Positions 11,402-19,743 of a stretch of DNA of 64,000 bases are shown here, in pieces (positions within the stretch are counted from its first letter, which is position 1; the number at the start of each line of letters is the position of its first letter). The notes under the pieces are model-generated. The model was not told the DNA's origin. It saw nothing but the letters and a program-made list of their open reading frames with translations, and did no database searches. The stretch is from Tetraselmis striata (Eukaryota > Chlorophyta > Chlorodendrophyceae > Chlorodendrales > Chlorodendraceae): NCBI GenBank assembly GCA_006384855.1, contig VCJN01002536.1:1-64000 (forward strand), in the 5' to 3' direction. Both the position numbers and the translations under genes were made by a program.

Positions 11402-13666
11402 ATGGCTCGATCCGTACTGGCCCCTACTCGGCGTAGGTGTCGCGATGCGCTCCGATTGGGGCGTATGCCGACGCACGCCCGCCGTCTAGTACAGATTCGA
11501 GTACAAAGTGACAGTACACTGCCAGTGGCCAAGCCAGCGCCCAGTGGCACATGGCTACTCCCACGCCGCGGCACTCCTACTGTGCCGCGCACCGTGGACC
11601 CTGACGCCGACGCGGAGAGGGCCAGCAGAGCGACAGGGCGCTCTGCTCGCCCCCCTCGCGACATCCATCGCGCCAATTCCTGTACTCCCGACTCCCCCTT
11701 TATGAGACATCGCGTCCGTCGTAATCTCGGCAACTGGCAAGCCGCTGGCGCAAATCGCAGTGTTCTCAACTGGATATCCCGAGGTGTACGCGTTCCTTTC
11801 TTGGACGGGCTTGCCCCACCTTCTTTTCATCAGGGGGTGTCAATGGGGGATGCTACTCCTGCTCAACTGGAGTTTATGGACGGTGAATTGGCTCGCTTCC
11901 TGGCCGTTGGGGCCTGGGAGCGAGGCTACTGCGCAAAATGGGTGTCCCGGCTGTTCCTGGTTCCTAAGCCTGGAACAAACAAATGGAGGCTCATCATTGA
12001 CCTTCGCCCCCTGAACCGCTATTGTGAGACGCGCGATCTTTCGTTTGAGACGCTTTCGCATTTACGCAACCTGGCGCGCCCTGGGGACTACATGTTGCAG
12101 ATGGACCTGCAGGACGGGTTTTACGCGGTTGGAATCGCCCCTGAGGACAGGGATTTTTTCACTGTCGATTACCGCGGCACTCTGTACCGACTGGCTGGCC
12201 TTCCCATGGGCTGGTCTCTGTCCCCCTATTACTTCTGCCAGTTCACCAACGTCCTCACTAGGGCATTGCGTCGTAACCCGGCTGAAGCAGACGGCACACC
12301 TATTCCCCGGCGACGATTTGGCCTGCGCATGTTGCCCTACATGGACGATTTCCTGTTTCTAGCTCGAACTCAGGCTGAGGCCATTTGGCAACGTGACTAC
12401 ATCGAACGCCACCTCTCGGGCTTTGGTCTGCTGCGCAACCCCAACAAGGGCGTGTGGGAGCCCACCCAGAAGCTCGTGCACCTGGGGTTAGAAATTGACA
12501 CATCGGGGTCACCTACTCTTCGTGCGCCCGCTGAGAAACTCGCCAGCATTGCTCGCGCGGCCAAACGCCTAATCCAACGAGCAAAACGCGATCGTCGGTG
12601 GTTGCCAGCTCGCGAGTTGGCCGCTCTCGCGGGCAAATGCCAGTTTCTCTACTTGGCCATTGCCCCTGCCCGTTTCTACCTTCGTGAGCTGCATGATGTG
12701 CTCAAGACGCGCGACTCTTGGTCCGGCCGCGTCAAGCTTACCCGCCAGCTCGAACGCGATCTGCAATGGTGGGTGGGTGTGCCCACCCAACACAACGGCC
12801 GTCCCATTAACCGCCCCGTCGAAACCGGATACCTACACGTCGACAGTTCGTCGTACGGCTGGGGTGCCGTTTTGAACGAGCACCATGAAGCTCGAGGTTT
12901 TTGGTACGACGATGACCGCAATGCGCACATTACCCTGAAAGAGCTCAAAGCCGTCCGCTTGGCTATTGAGTCCTTCCTCCCCATGCTCCAAAACCGCCAC
13001 ATCCGCTTGCACGAGGATAACCAAGCAGTTGTCGGCGTCCTCACTAACCTTACCTCTCGCTCTCCACGCCTCATGGCTGAGCTACGCAAAACGTGGTACC
13101 TCATGGACACGCACGGCATCACCCTTTCCGTGCGCTACATCCGTTCTGCGGCGAATATCTGGGCTGACCGCCTTAGTCGCGAGGTTGATTGCGACGACTG
13201 GCAGTTCAACCCTCGTCGATTCGCCTCGCTCACTGCTAAATGGGGCGCCTGCACCATCGACCGCTTCGCGACTTCTGAAAACGCCCTCCTGCCCCGCTAC
13301 AACGCCCGCTGGCGTGACCCGCGGTGCGAGGCCGTCGACGCCCTGCACCTCTCCGACGCTGCATGGCGTTGCGAACGTAACTGGTGTAACCCTCCGTGGA
13401 ACCTCATCGGCGATCTAGTCTCCAAACTTGAGTCCAGCGGTGCCTCAGCCATCGTCATTGTTCCCTACTGGCCTGACAAAGCTTGGTACCAGCTCCTCTC
13501 AGAGATGTGCTCCGACATGCGCTCTTGGAAGCCGCGCCACGACCTCTTCATTCCTGGCCGTACCGGCGACCGCCTTCCTGTGGGCGCACCCCGCTGGCCT
13601 GTCGTCGCCTTCAACATTCCCGCCCGTGACCCCCGCCCGTGGCCTGCTGCGCCCGGCATTTTCTAG
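11402..13666 (+). CDS. PAT1 Pol: reverse transcriptase-RNase H-methyltransferase
   Basis: An intact frame of about 754 codons from the ATG at 11402. A basic Pro-rich N terminus leads to RT motifs WVSRLFLVPKPG, KWRLIIDLRPLN, LQMDLQDGFY, GLPMGWSLSP and the catalytic box LLPYMDDFLF. RNase H follows with YLHVDSSSYGWGA, LKAVRLAIESF, HEDNQAVV and WADRLSRE. The C-terminal domain has CTIDRFATSEN and WCNPPWNLIGDL, whose NPPW box is the signature of the DAM-like methyltransferase domain of DIRS/PAT elements. All catalytic residues are visible, so the enzyme may be functional. The second element's Pol (15591-17942) is clearly related but diverged. The start is uncertain, since the frame is open slightly upstream. 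Confidence 0.95.
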   Translation: MARSVLAPTRRRCRDALRLGRMPTHARRLVQIRVQSDSTLPVAKPAPSGTWLLPRRGTPTVPRTVDPDADAERASRATGRSARPPRDIHRANSCTPDSPFMRHRVRRNLGNWQAAGANRSVLNWISRGVRVPFLDGLAPPSFHQGVSMGDATPAQLEFMDGELARFLAVGAWERGYCAKWVSRLFLVPKPGTNKWRLIIDLRPLNRYCETRDLSFETLSHLRNLARPGDYMLQMDLQDGFYAVGIAPEDRDFFTVDYRGTLYRLAGLPMGWSLSPYYFCQFTNVLTRALRRNPAEADGTPIPRRRFGLRMLPYMDDFLFLARTQAEAIWQRDYIERHLSGFGLLRNPNKGVWEPTQKLVHLGLEIDTSGSPTLRAPAEKLASIARAAKRLIQRAKRDRRWLPARELAALAGKCQFLYLAIAPARFYLRELHDVLKTRDSWSGRVKLTRQLERDLQWWVGVPTQHNGRPINRPVETGYLHVDSSSYGWGAVLNEHHEARGFWYDDDRNAHITLKELKAVRLAIESFLPMLQNRHIRLHEDNQAVVGVLTNLTSRSPRLMAELRKTWYLMDTHGITLSVRYIRSAANIWADRLSREVDCDDWQFNPRRFASLTAKWGACTIDRFATSENALLPRYNARWRDPRCEAVDALHLSDAAWRCERNWCNPPWNLIGDLVSKLESSGASAIVIVPYWPDKAWYQLLSEMCSDMRSWKPRHDLFIPGRTGDRLPVGAPRWPVVAFNIPARDPRPWPAAPGIF

Positions 13667-13872
13667 TCGGCAAACCAGACGATCCTTGTGAAATGTTCTA
13701 AACTAGTTTATGTGGTTTCTCTACCTGTACGAGATAGCCCTGGCGCGGCGCCCGTAGCGCGTGTGTGCGCGCGCACGATTGCGGGGGCCGGTCAGAGCCA
13801 CCACCTGCCTTCACGGCGGACCGACCGGTCACTCTCCTTTGCTGTGGCACGCTCCATCGAGCGCACCACAGC
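13667..13872 (+). repeat. PAT1 split repeats B1 and A2
   Basis: B1 (13667-13695) runs directly into A2 (13693-13872), sharing ATG at the junction. This is the expected join of the circular intermediate of a split-repeat element. Confidence 0.95.
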
Positions 13873-13952
13873 CCGCCCAACCCTCCCTGGCTGTGGGATC
13901 GTATGCCTGCAAATTCCTGAATATCACAACCTGTAACCAGACCTGGCATTCT

Positions 13953-13981
13953 TCGGCAAACCAGACGATCCTTGTGAAATG
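13953..13981 (+). repeat. PAT1 split repeat B2
   Basis: 29 bp identical to B1. It forms the 3' end of the element and ends GAAATG, and the interrupted TIR element resumes right after it. Confidence 0.95.
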
Positions 13982-14406
13982 CTGCAACCTGATGGTGTAA
14001 AAAGGGATCGCCGCGGTGCGGGGGCAGTCCGCCGACCCGGGGCCCGGCGTCCGTCGACGGACGGGCGACGGTCGAACGACGGCGTCCGGCGTCCGGTGCC
14101 AGTACAGGCGGCGGGCGTGGCGATTCGCGCCGTGCCCGCCCCGTAGACCTGACGACCGGCCCGACCTGCGCGGCCTCGTGCGGGATGCGGGCCGCCTGTA
14201 GGCGGCTTGTACTGTGCTGCTGATCTTGCAGTGCTGCTTTTTTTTTTTTTTTGGGGGGGTAGTACAACTTTTAGCGGTGGGTTGGGTACCGGCCTTTTTG
14301 TAATGCACACCAGTAGTCAGCGGCCCGCTTTTACGCGGCTTGCAGATTTAATCTGTGTTACAAAATAATACGTCTCTGTTGAAAAACAATAAATTACTGA
14401 CGAAAA

Positions 14407-14608
14407 TTGATTCCTGGCCGATGTATTTCGGCAATATCGGCCCGGCGTGTCCCGGGTTTCCTCGGTTGATGCATTAGCCCTTCGGGGTTCGAATAAGGCA
14501 ATGGTCTATGGGCTATGCCAGACCTACGACTGCAGTTGGCACACGAGGTCAAGTGCTGGGGCGGCTTCGGCCGATGTCCCGGGGCGAACTTTACTTTACT
14601 TTACTTTT
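14407..14608 (+). mobile_element. 5'-truncated tRNA-derived SINE with ACTTT-repeat tail
   Basis: The body matches the reverse complement of 56005-56265, with shared blocks CCCGGGTTT, TTGATGCATTAGCCC and TTGGCACACGAGGTCAAGTG. It begins at the position of the pol III B box, so the A box is missing. The 3' tail is TTTACTTTACTTTACTTTT. An 11-bp target duplication, ACTGACGAAAA, lies at 14396-14406 and 19512-19522. PAT2 is inserted at the very end of the tail. Confidence 0.8.
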
Positions 14609-14860
14609 ATCGTTGTTAAGTACTTAACTGAGCTTAGTCAGACGACGGACCGAGTTGTGCGGTCGAACGACTACCACCTGGAAAATATAGCACAGTAGCC
14701 AGTCATCGGCTCTGTCTAGAATCTTCCAGGATGGGACAGTGAGCAGCGGACTCGTGACCGCACCAGCTCCCGACCTGTTTCCCTGCCTGCCTGCAGCTAC
14801 TACTTAGCCAACTGTCTAGACCATAGCGCTCATCCCTTTTGCTGTTGCGCTTCACGCACC
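14609..14860 (+). repeat. PAT2 split repeat A1
   Basis: 252 bp with 250 matches to 19173-19424. Begins ATCGTTGTTAAGTAC. Confidence 0.95.
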
Positions 14861-14962
14861 AGCAATCGCGCGGCACCTGTGCCGCGAGGGGAAGCGATCC
14901 TTGTCGATATTATCCGCCTGCGCTAGCACGACGCCCTGCGCACGGCATTGTCAGGGCTCAGT

Positions 14963-15910
14963 ATGCCTGACAACTCCGGTGACGCCCCTAATGGCCTAGC
15001 CGAAGACCGCATCGCCGCGCTGGAGGCCGGTTTCGCGGGGCTTACGGAGCTTCTGGAAGCCCTACGAAGTGACCTTCAGCGGCCTAGTGGTTCTACTCCT
15101 ACCGAGCCCCGCGCGCCCGCTAGTAGCGCTGCCGCGGCGAGCTCCCAGCACGACGCACCGGCTCGCGCAGAGCAGGTTTCCGTGCCCCAGCCCCAGCGCG
15201 GTGGCCCTAGTGCCGCTGCCCCTTCCTTAGTCTGGGAGGAGTGGGCTCATTTAATTGGCCCCGGCTTTTCCGTCCAGCCCAGTCCCGGCCTCTCTCCGAT
15301 TCCCCAACTGTACGACATCTCATCTGACGAGACGCACCGCCAGCTCATCGCGCGTCGGCACTGGGCCACTTTGGATCAGTACCGCTCTCTGTACTGCTTT
15401 GGCTTCTACGATGCGGTGGCCCACGCGGCTCTCTGCGAGGCGCTCGCGTCGATTAAGAGAGCGGCAAGCGCGGCGCAGCCCCCTGGTGAGGAGGACCTTC
15501 GCCTCCTTGAAGCGGGCGTGGCGGCCTACGACGCCTCAAATAAACACCGGCGCGACTTCCTGACGTTTATCCGCCTCAACGCGTCGAACGATGCGGATGC
15601 GCGGACCAAGACAGTCGCACAGGTGGTTCGCCGCAGCCTCCTCAAGCCCGGTTTCGCGGACTATGGTTCGGATGCAGTGGCGCAGCTCAGCGACGAGCTT
15701 TTGCGCCGCGAGGCCGAGTACAGCGTCACGTCGGCGGCAAAGGCCGCCGTACAACAGCGCTTCGGCGTGGGACCAGACCCCAACGAGGAGGAGGACAACG
15801 ACGACGAGCCACCATCCAGAGCGCGACGGCGCCGGCCCTCCGGACGCCGCCCACGCCCAGACTTCCGCCCCACAGCCGACGACGCCGACAAGGGCAAGGG
15901 CAAGGCCTGA
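14963..15910 (+). CDS. PAT2 Gag-like protein
   Basis: About 315 residues from the ATG at 14963. An N-terminal heptad-rich helix (EDRIAALEAGFAGLTELLEALRS region) suggests a coiled coil. It is followed by an Ala/Pro/Ser-rich linker, then a conserved-looking domain with YDISSDETHRQL, HWATLDQYRSLYCFGFYDA and NKHRRDFLTFIRL, and finally a very acidic then Arg-rich tail. Position ahead of Pol and general character indicate Gag, the nucleic-acid-binding structural protein. No zinc knuckle is visible. Related proteins occur upstream of Pol in DIRS/PAT elements. The end overlaps the open Pol frame. Confidence 0.75.
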   Translation: MPDNSGDAPNGLAEDRIAALEAGFAGLTELLEALRSDLQRPSGSTPTEPRAPASSAAAASSQHDAPARAEQVSVPQPQRGGPSAAAPSLVWEEWAHLIGPGFSVQPSPGLSPIPQLYDISSDETHRQLIARRHWATLDQYRSLYCFGFYDAVAHAALCEALASIKRAASAAQPPGEEDLRLLEAGVAAYDASNKHRRDFLTFIRLNASNDADARTKTVAQVVRRSLLKPGFADYGSDAVAQLSDELLRREAEYSVTSAAKAAVQQRFGVGPDPNEEEDNDDEPPSRARRRRPSGRRPRPDFRPTADDADKGKGKA

Positions 15911-17942
15911 CGGTGCGGCCCGCCGTTCCGCTTCGTTACCACGCCCCTCCACGTTTCTGCGCCATCGCGTGCGGCGAAACTGGCGGGAGTGGCGGCGAAT
16001 CGGGGCGAGCGGGCGCGTGCTCCGGTGGGTTCGCGAGGGAGTGCCGCTACCTTTCTCTGGCGCGGCGCCCACGCCTTTCCACCGGGGCGTCTCTCTACAG
16101 GACGCTACGCCTCAGCAGCTCGAGTGGTGGGAGCGGGAGAGCCAGCGACTAGTAACAGTCGGCGCGCTAGAACTTGGCGTGCGCGAGCACTACGTGTCGC
16201 GAGTCTTCCTAGTACCAAAGCCGGGCAGCAACCAGTGGCGCCTTGTAATAGACCTGCGCCATCTAAACTCTTACTGCGCGGTCTATTCCATGCGATTCGA
16301 AACTCTGCGTCGCCTGCGGTACCTGGCGAAACGCGGCGACTGGGCGTTTTCCTTCGACCTGCAGGACGGTTACTACGCCCTGGGCTTGCGGGAGGACGTC
16401 CGCGACTTCTTTACAATCAACGTACGTGGCACCCTGTGGCGCTTCGCGGCCCTCCCCATGGGTTGGTCGCTAAGCCCTTACTACTTCTGCACTCTGATGG
16501 CGGTCATGGTGCGCTACCTGCGTCAACCAGACTTCGCGACCTACAGCAGCTACGGCCGGCCCTTCCGTCGACGCTTGCGTCGCCGCAAGGCGCGCGGCGT
16601 TTGCCTCCTACCGTTCATCGACGACTTCCTGTTTCTGGCACCGTCGCGCCAGCTGGCTCTACGCCTACGGGCCGAGGTCGAGCGACTCTGGGGGCGCCTG
16701 GGCCTGGCCAGGCACCCCACCAAGGCGCACCCCGAGCCCACCCAGCAGCTGCAGCACTTAGGCATGGACTTGGACCTGGTCACTATGCAGTTCCGCGCCC
16801 CAGCGGCGAAACTGCGTCGGCTCTCCAACCTGGCCCGCGACCTCCTGTGCATCGCTGCGCGCCGCCGCCGCCACGCGCCGGCCAAACTCCTTGCGTCTCT
16901 CGCCGGGCAGGGCCAGTTCCTCTACCTCGCGATGCCTCCGGCACGTTTCTACCTCCGCGAGGCGCACACCGTCCTGGGCCGATGCTCCTCTCCGAGCGGC
17001 AAGGTCGTTCTGACGCGTCAGCTCATTCGCGATTTGGAGTGGTGGCGCGATGTTCCCACGCGCCACAACGGCGCACCGATTCTGCGCCCGGTGGAGACAG
17101 CCTATCTGCACACGGACTCCAGCCAGTACGGCTGGGGTGCGGTACTGTGCGAAACTACGGAGGCACGCGGATATTGGTACGAGGAGGATCGTCGACGTCA
17201 TATAACGTACAAGGAGCTCAAAGCGGTACGTCTCGCCATACAGTCATTTTTGCCACGGCTGATGGGGCGCCGCGTACTTTTGTACGAGGACAATCAGGCG
17301 GTGGTGCATATCCTGTCCAATTTGACTACTCGGTCACCGGTGCTTATGGCGGAACTTCGCAAGCTATGGTATTTGCTGGATGTACACGATATTCGTTTAC
17401 GAGTACGGTACATTCGGTCTGCGGCGAACGCATGGGCGGACAAGCTTTCGCGAGAGAAGGACTTTTCCGATTGGATGATCAATCCTCGTATATTCCGGTA
17501 CGTCGATCGCATCTGGGGACCTCATACGGTCGACCGATTCGCAACTATGGAGAACGCCTTGTTACCTCGGTACAACTCCCGGTGGACGGTCCCAGGTACC
17601 GAGGCGGTGGACTCCTTGGCCCAGTCGGACGCCACGTGGCGCGCCGAAGTGAACTGGTGCAATCCCCCCTGGCAGCTGCTGGACGATCTGGTGCTAAAGC
17701 TGCAGCAATCGGGGGCCGCGGCGACCGTGGTCGCCCCGGCCTGGCACGGCCGCCCTTGGCTCCAGCAGCTACACGAGATGGCTACAGAGGTACTGCACTA
17801 CCCTCCTTCCCGCGATCTGTTCTTTCCCGGGCTGCTCGGGCGCCGCGCGGGCGTCGGGCCGCCGCCCTGGAGCGTGATGCTCTTCCGCCTTCCCTTCCGT
17901 CCTTCTTCTACCGGTCGCGACGCGCCGGTTACGGGGCGTTAA
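15591..17942 (+). CDS. PAT2 Pol: reverse transcriptase-RNase H-methyltransferase
   Basis: The frame is open from the ATG at 15591, but the recognisable protein begins about 15950 (FLRHRVRRNWREW). The first 320 bases overlap Gag in another frame and may be non-coding or reached by frameshifting. RT motifs: YVSRVFLVPKPG, WRLVIDLRHLN, SFDLQDGYYALG, LPMGWSLSPYYF, and LLPFIDDFLF, with FIDD in place of YMDD. RNase H: YLHTDSSQYGWGA, YKELKAVRLAIQSF, YEDNQAVVHIL, WADKLSRE. Methyltransferase: HTVDRFATMEN and WCNPPWQLLDDL. All catalytic acids are retained. The GC-rich second frame underneath is also free of stops. Confidence 0.95.
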   Translation: MRMRGPRQSHRWFAAASSSPVSRTMVRMQWRSSATSFCAARPSTASRRRQRPPYNSASAWDQTPTRRRTTTTSHHPERDGAGPPDAAHAQTSAPQPTTPTRARARPDGAARRSASLPRPSTFLRHRVRRNWREWRRIGASGRVLRWVREGVPLPFSGAAPTPFHRGVSLQDATPQQLEWWERESQRLVTVGALELGVREHYVSRVFLVPKPGSNQWRLVIDLRHLNSYCAVYSMRFETLRRLRYLAKRGDWAFSFDLQDGYYALGLREDVRDFFTINVRGTLWRFAALPMGWSLSPYYFCTLMAVMVRYLRQPDFATYSSYGRPFRRRLRRRKARGVCLLPFIDDFLFLAPSRQLALRLRAEVERLWGRLGLARHPTKAHPEPTQQLQHLGMDLDLVTMQFRAPAAKLRRLSNLARDLLCIAARRRRHAPAKLLASLAGQGQFLYLAMPPARFYLREAHTVLGRCSSPSGKVVLTRQLIRDLEWWRDVPTRHNGAPILRPVETAYLHTDSSQYGWGAVLCETTEARGYWYEEDRRRHITYKELKAVRLAIQSFLPRLMGRRVLLYEDNQAVVHILSNLTTRSPVLMAELRKLWYLLDVHDIRLRVRYIRSAANAWADKLSREKDFSDWMINPRIFRYVDRIWGPHTVDRFATMENALLPRYNSRWTVPGTEAVDSLAQSDATWRAEVNWCNPPWQLLDDLVLKLQQSGAAATVVAPAWHGRPWLQQLHEMATEVLHYPPSRDLFFPGLLGRRAGVGPPPWSVMLFRLPFRPSSTGRDAPVTGR

Positions 17943-18076
17943 GTGCTGCGGCTGCTACCTTGGACGTTTCCGCGGACGTTTTTCAGATCTCCCGTACAGA
18001 TGCTCACAGCAGACAACACCCGGCTGTGCGGTACGGGTTGAAATCGAACGTACCGTCTGCACCATGGGCGGCGATT

Positions 18077-19108
18077 ATGAGACCTGGGCTACTGCGGTTA
18101 CTCGGCGACGACGAGGTTGGGCGCCGTGCCGCGGATTTCTTGATGTCTTCGCGCGCGGAACGTACCGTGCAGTCTTACGGATCTGAATTCAACCTATTCT
18201 GCGAGTTCTGCGCGCAAAATGGGAGACTGCCGGACACGGCGGATCCGCCGCTCATCGTTCGGTACATCTCTTGGGTTGCGGCACGTGGCCGCAACAAGGC
18301 TGGTGCCTTTGGACCCTACCTTTCAGCGATCAACGCCTTTTTCACCGATAATTTCAAGGAGCCGCCGGCGCTTGGGCCTTTCGTCAACCAGGCGATGCGC
18401 GATTGGGAGCTGGCTCAGCAGGTGCTGGACGCCCCGGACTACCGGGTGCCTCTGCCTGCGGACGTCGCCCTCGCCTGTGTTCGGCGTGCGCTGCGGCTGG
18501 TTTCTCACAGGTCCATCGCGTGCGACCTGCCCACATTCCGTGCCCTGCTCGTTACCGCGGTCAATTTCCTTTTTTGTCACCGCGCGGGTACCAGTACGGG
18601 GTGCGGCGTGCGCGATTTGGCGGTTGATGCCCGCAGCATTACGCTGTACCGTCGAGTACTTAAGGGCAAGCCTTCCGGGGCGCCTCGTCCGGTGCTGCAA
18701 ATTTCCCGCGAGGCGCACCCCGAAATCGCGGAGCTTTTGGAGTTCTTCGTCAGCTGCCGCGATCACGTGCTGCCCGGTGCTACTCGGTTTTGGCAGCTCC
18801 CTGATGATGATCCCGGCACGTGGACCGCTGCTACCGTCTCCGAATGGGTAACTGCCGCTGCCTTGGCAGTTGACGCTACCCCGCCTGCTGGTTTCTGCTG
18901 GTCGTCGCACAGCCTTCGCAGTGGCGGGGCGTCCGCGGCCTCGGCCACGGGCGTCCCTATGCCTACGATTCGCTGGCTTGGCGGCTGGAAAGTGGGCAGC
19001 GGCGTGGTCCTCAATTACATCGTGCCAGGCATCCTGGACTCCGCTGGGGCCCGCTACTTCTTCGGCTCCCTGGCACCGCAGCGTTCCGCTGCTAATCTTT
19101 CACAGTGA
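18077..19108 (+). CDS. PAT2 tyrosine recombinase
   Basis: About 343 residues from the ATG at 18077. The N-terminal core-binding part includes SSRAERTVQSYGSEFNLFC and VRYISWVA. The catalytic domain has a candidate first Arg in NFLFCHRAG or GVRDL, the HxxR box in WSSHSLRSGGAS, GWKVGSG, and a candidate nucleophilic Tyr in VVLNYIVP. This is the integrase that circularises and inserts DIRS/PAT elements without target duplication. The same frame is open back to 15989, across all of Pol, but nothing there looks like protein. Translation probably starts downstream of, or by reinitiation after, the Pol stop at 17942. B1 lies 37 bp past the stop. Confidence 0.9.
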   Translation: MRPGLLRLLGDDEVGRRAADFLMSSRAERTVQSYGSEFNLFCEFCAQNGRLPDTADPPLIVRYISWVAARGRNKAGAFGPYLSAINAFFTDNFKEPPALGPFVNQAMRDWELAQQVLDAPDYRVPLPADVALACVRRALRLVSHRSIACDLPTFRALLVTAVNFLFCHRAGTSTGCGVRDLAVDARSITLYRRVLKGKPSGAPRPVLQISREAHPEIAELLEFFVSCRDHVLPGATRFWQLPDDDPGTWTAATVSEWVTAAALAVDATPPAGFCWSSHSLRSGGASAASATGVPMPTIRWLGGWKVGSGVVLNYIVPGILDSAGARYFFGSLAPQRSAANLSQ

Positions 19109-19145
19109 CTGGTTTTCACCGGTAACTGTGGCCTTCCGGTTTTGC

Positions 19146-19424
19146 CTGGCAACGTGACTCGCACTCTGTCTAATCGTTGTTAAGTACTTAACTGAGCTTA
19201 GTCAGACGACGGACCGAGTTGTGCGGTCGAACGACTACCACCTGGAAAATATAGCACAGTAGCCAGTCATCAGCTCTGTCTAGAATCTTCCAGGATGGGA
19301 CAGTGAGCAGCGGACTCGCGACCGCACCAGCTCCCGACCTGTTTCCCTGCCTGCCTGCAGCTACTACTTAGCCAACTGTCTAGACCATAGCGCTCATCCC
19401 TTTTGCTGTTGCGCTTCACGCACC
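19146..19424 (+). repeat. PAT2 split repeats B1 and A2
   Basis: B1 (19146-19173) abuts A2 (19173-19424), with a one-base overlap. This is the circle-junction arrangement of split-repeat elements. Confidence 0.95.
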
Positions 19425-19484
19425 CACCCGTCCCACCCATCTTGTTTGGTGTGGCGAGGGGCTTGTAAGACAAGACACTCGCTT

Positions 19485-19512
19485 CTGGCAACGTGACTCG
19501 CACTCTGTCTAA
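19485..19512 (+). repeat. PAT2 split repeat B2
   Basis: 28 bp identical to B1. Last base shared with the SINE target duplication. Confidence 0.95.
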
Positions 19513-19743
19513 CTGACGAAAAAAAATAAATTACTGGCGAAAAAAAAAATACTGACAAATCTAACGCTAATAAAAGCATTATTACCCGGAAACAACAGTA
19601 GTACAAGATCAACAGTCCAAGCCGGCTAAAAGCGGCCCGCATCCCGCACCACGCTCAACCCAAGAGGTAGGGGCACCTCCACAAATCCCCGGCGCGAAGC
19701 GCCGCTTAGTATATATCGCCTTCTGCTGCTAGCTCATGTAATT

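Larger units (their letters stand above)
10930..13981 (+). mobile_element. PAT-like (DIRS superfamily) retrotransposon 1, lacking gag and recombinase
   Basis: It has the split-direct-repeat layout A1-ORF-B1-A2-B2. A1 (10930-11109) and A2 (13693-13872) are identical over 180 bp. B1 (13667-13695) and B2 (13953-13981) are identical over 29 bp. The only ORF encodes RT-RNase H-methyltransferase. It ends 1 bp before B1, so there is no room for a tyrosine recombinase, and only about 290 bp lie between A1 and the ORF, so there is no gag. Repeat identity implies recent insertion. It interrupts a TIR element whose empty counterpart is the 20280-20360 region. It probably depends on another element's recombinase. 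Confidence 0.9.
14609..19512 (+). mobile_element. PAT-like (DIRS superfamily) retrotransposon 2, complete
   Basis: A 4.9-kb element with layout A1-gag-Pol-recombinase-B1-A2-B2. A1 (14609-14860) and A2 (19173-19424) differ at two of 252 bases. B1 (19146-19173) and B2 (19485-19512) are identical. All three ORFs are open, so it is potentially autonomous. Its repeats are unrelated to those of PAT1, so the two belong to different families. The layout matches PAT/TOC-type elements known from other green algae. Confidence 0.93.
10373..19673 (+). mobile_element. TIR element, copy 1, interrupted by two PAT retrotransposons and a SINE
   Basis: The left end (10373-10394) and right end (19652-19673) are a perfect 22-bp inverted repeat beginning CCCCTACCTCTTGGG. 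Without its insertions the element is 10373-10929, 13982-14395 and 19512-19673, collinear with the uninterrupted copy at 19744-20863. It has no transposase. It contains a GTCC-rich block (10488-10520), an internally duplicated segment around CATACGTTCGATCTG (about 10550 and 10715), a 16-bp palindrome CGTCCGTCGACGGACG (about 14048) and several tail hairpins. The right flank shares about 45 further bases, with the palindrome GGCGCGAAGCGCC, with copy 2, so the true right end may lie near 19712. Confidence 0.75.

Noticed and set aside
15989..18076. Long upstream extension of the recombinase frame
   Set aside because: Composition is Pro/Arg/Ala-rich with no motif, and Pol occupies the other frame with clear motifs.
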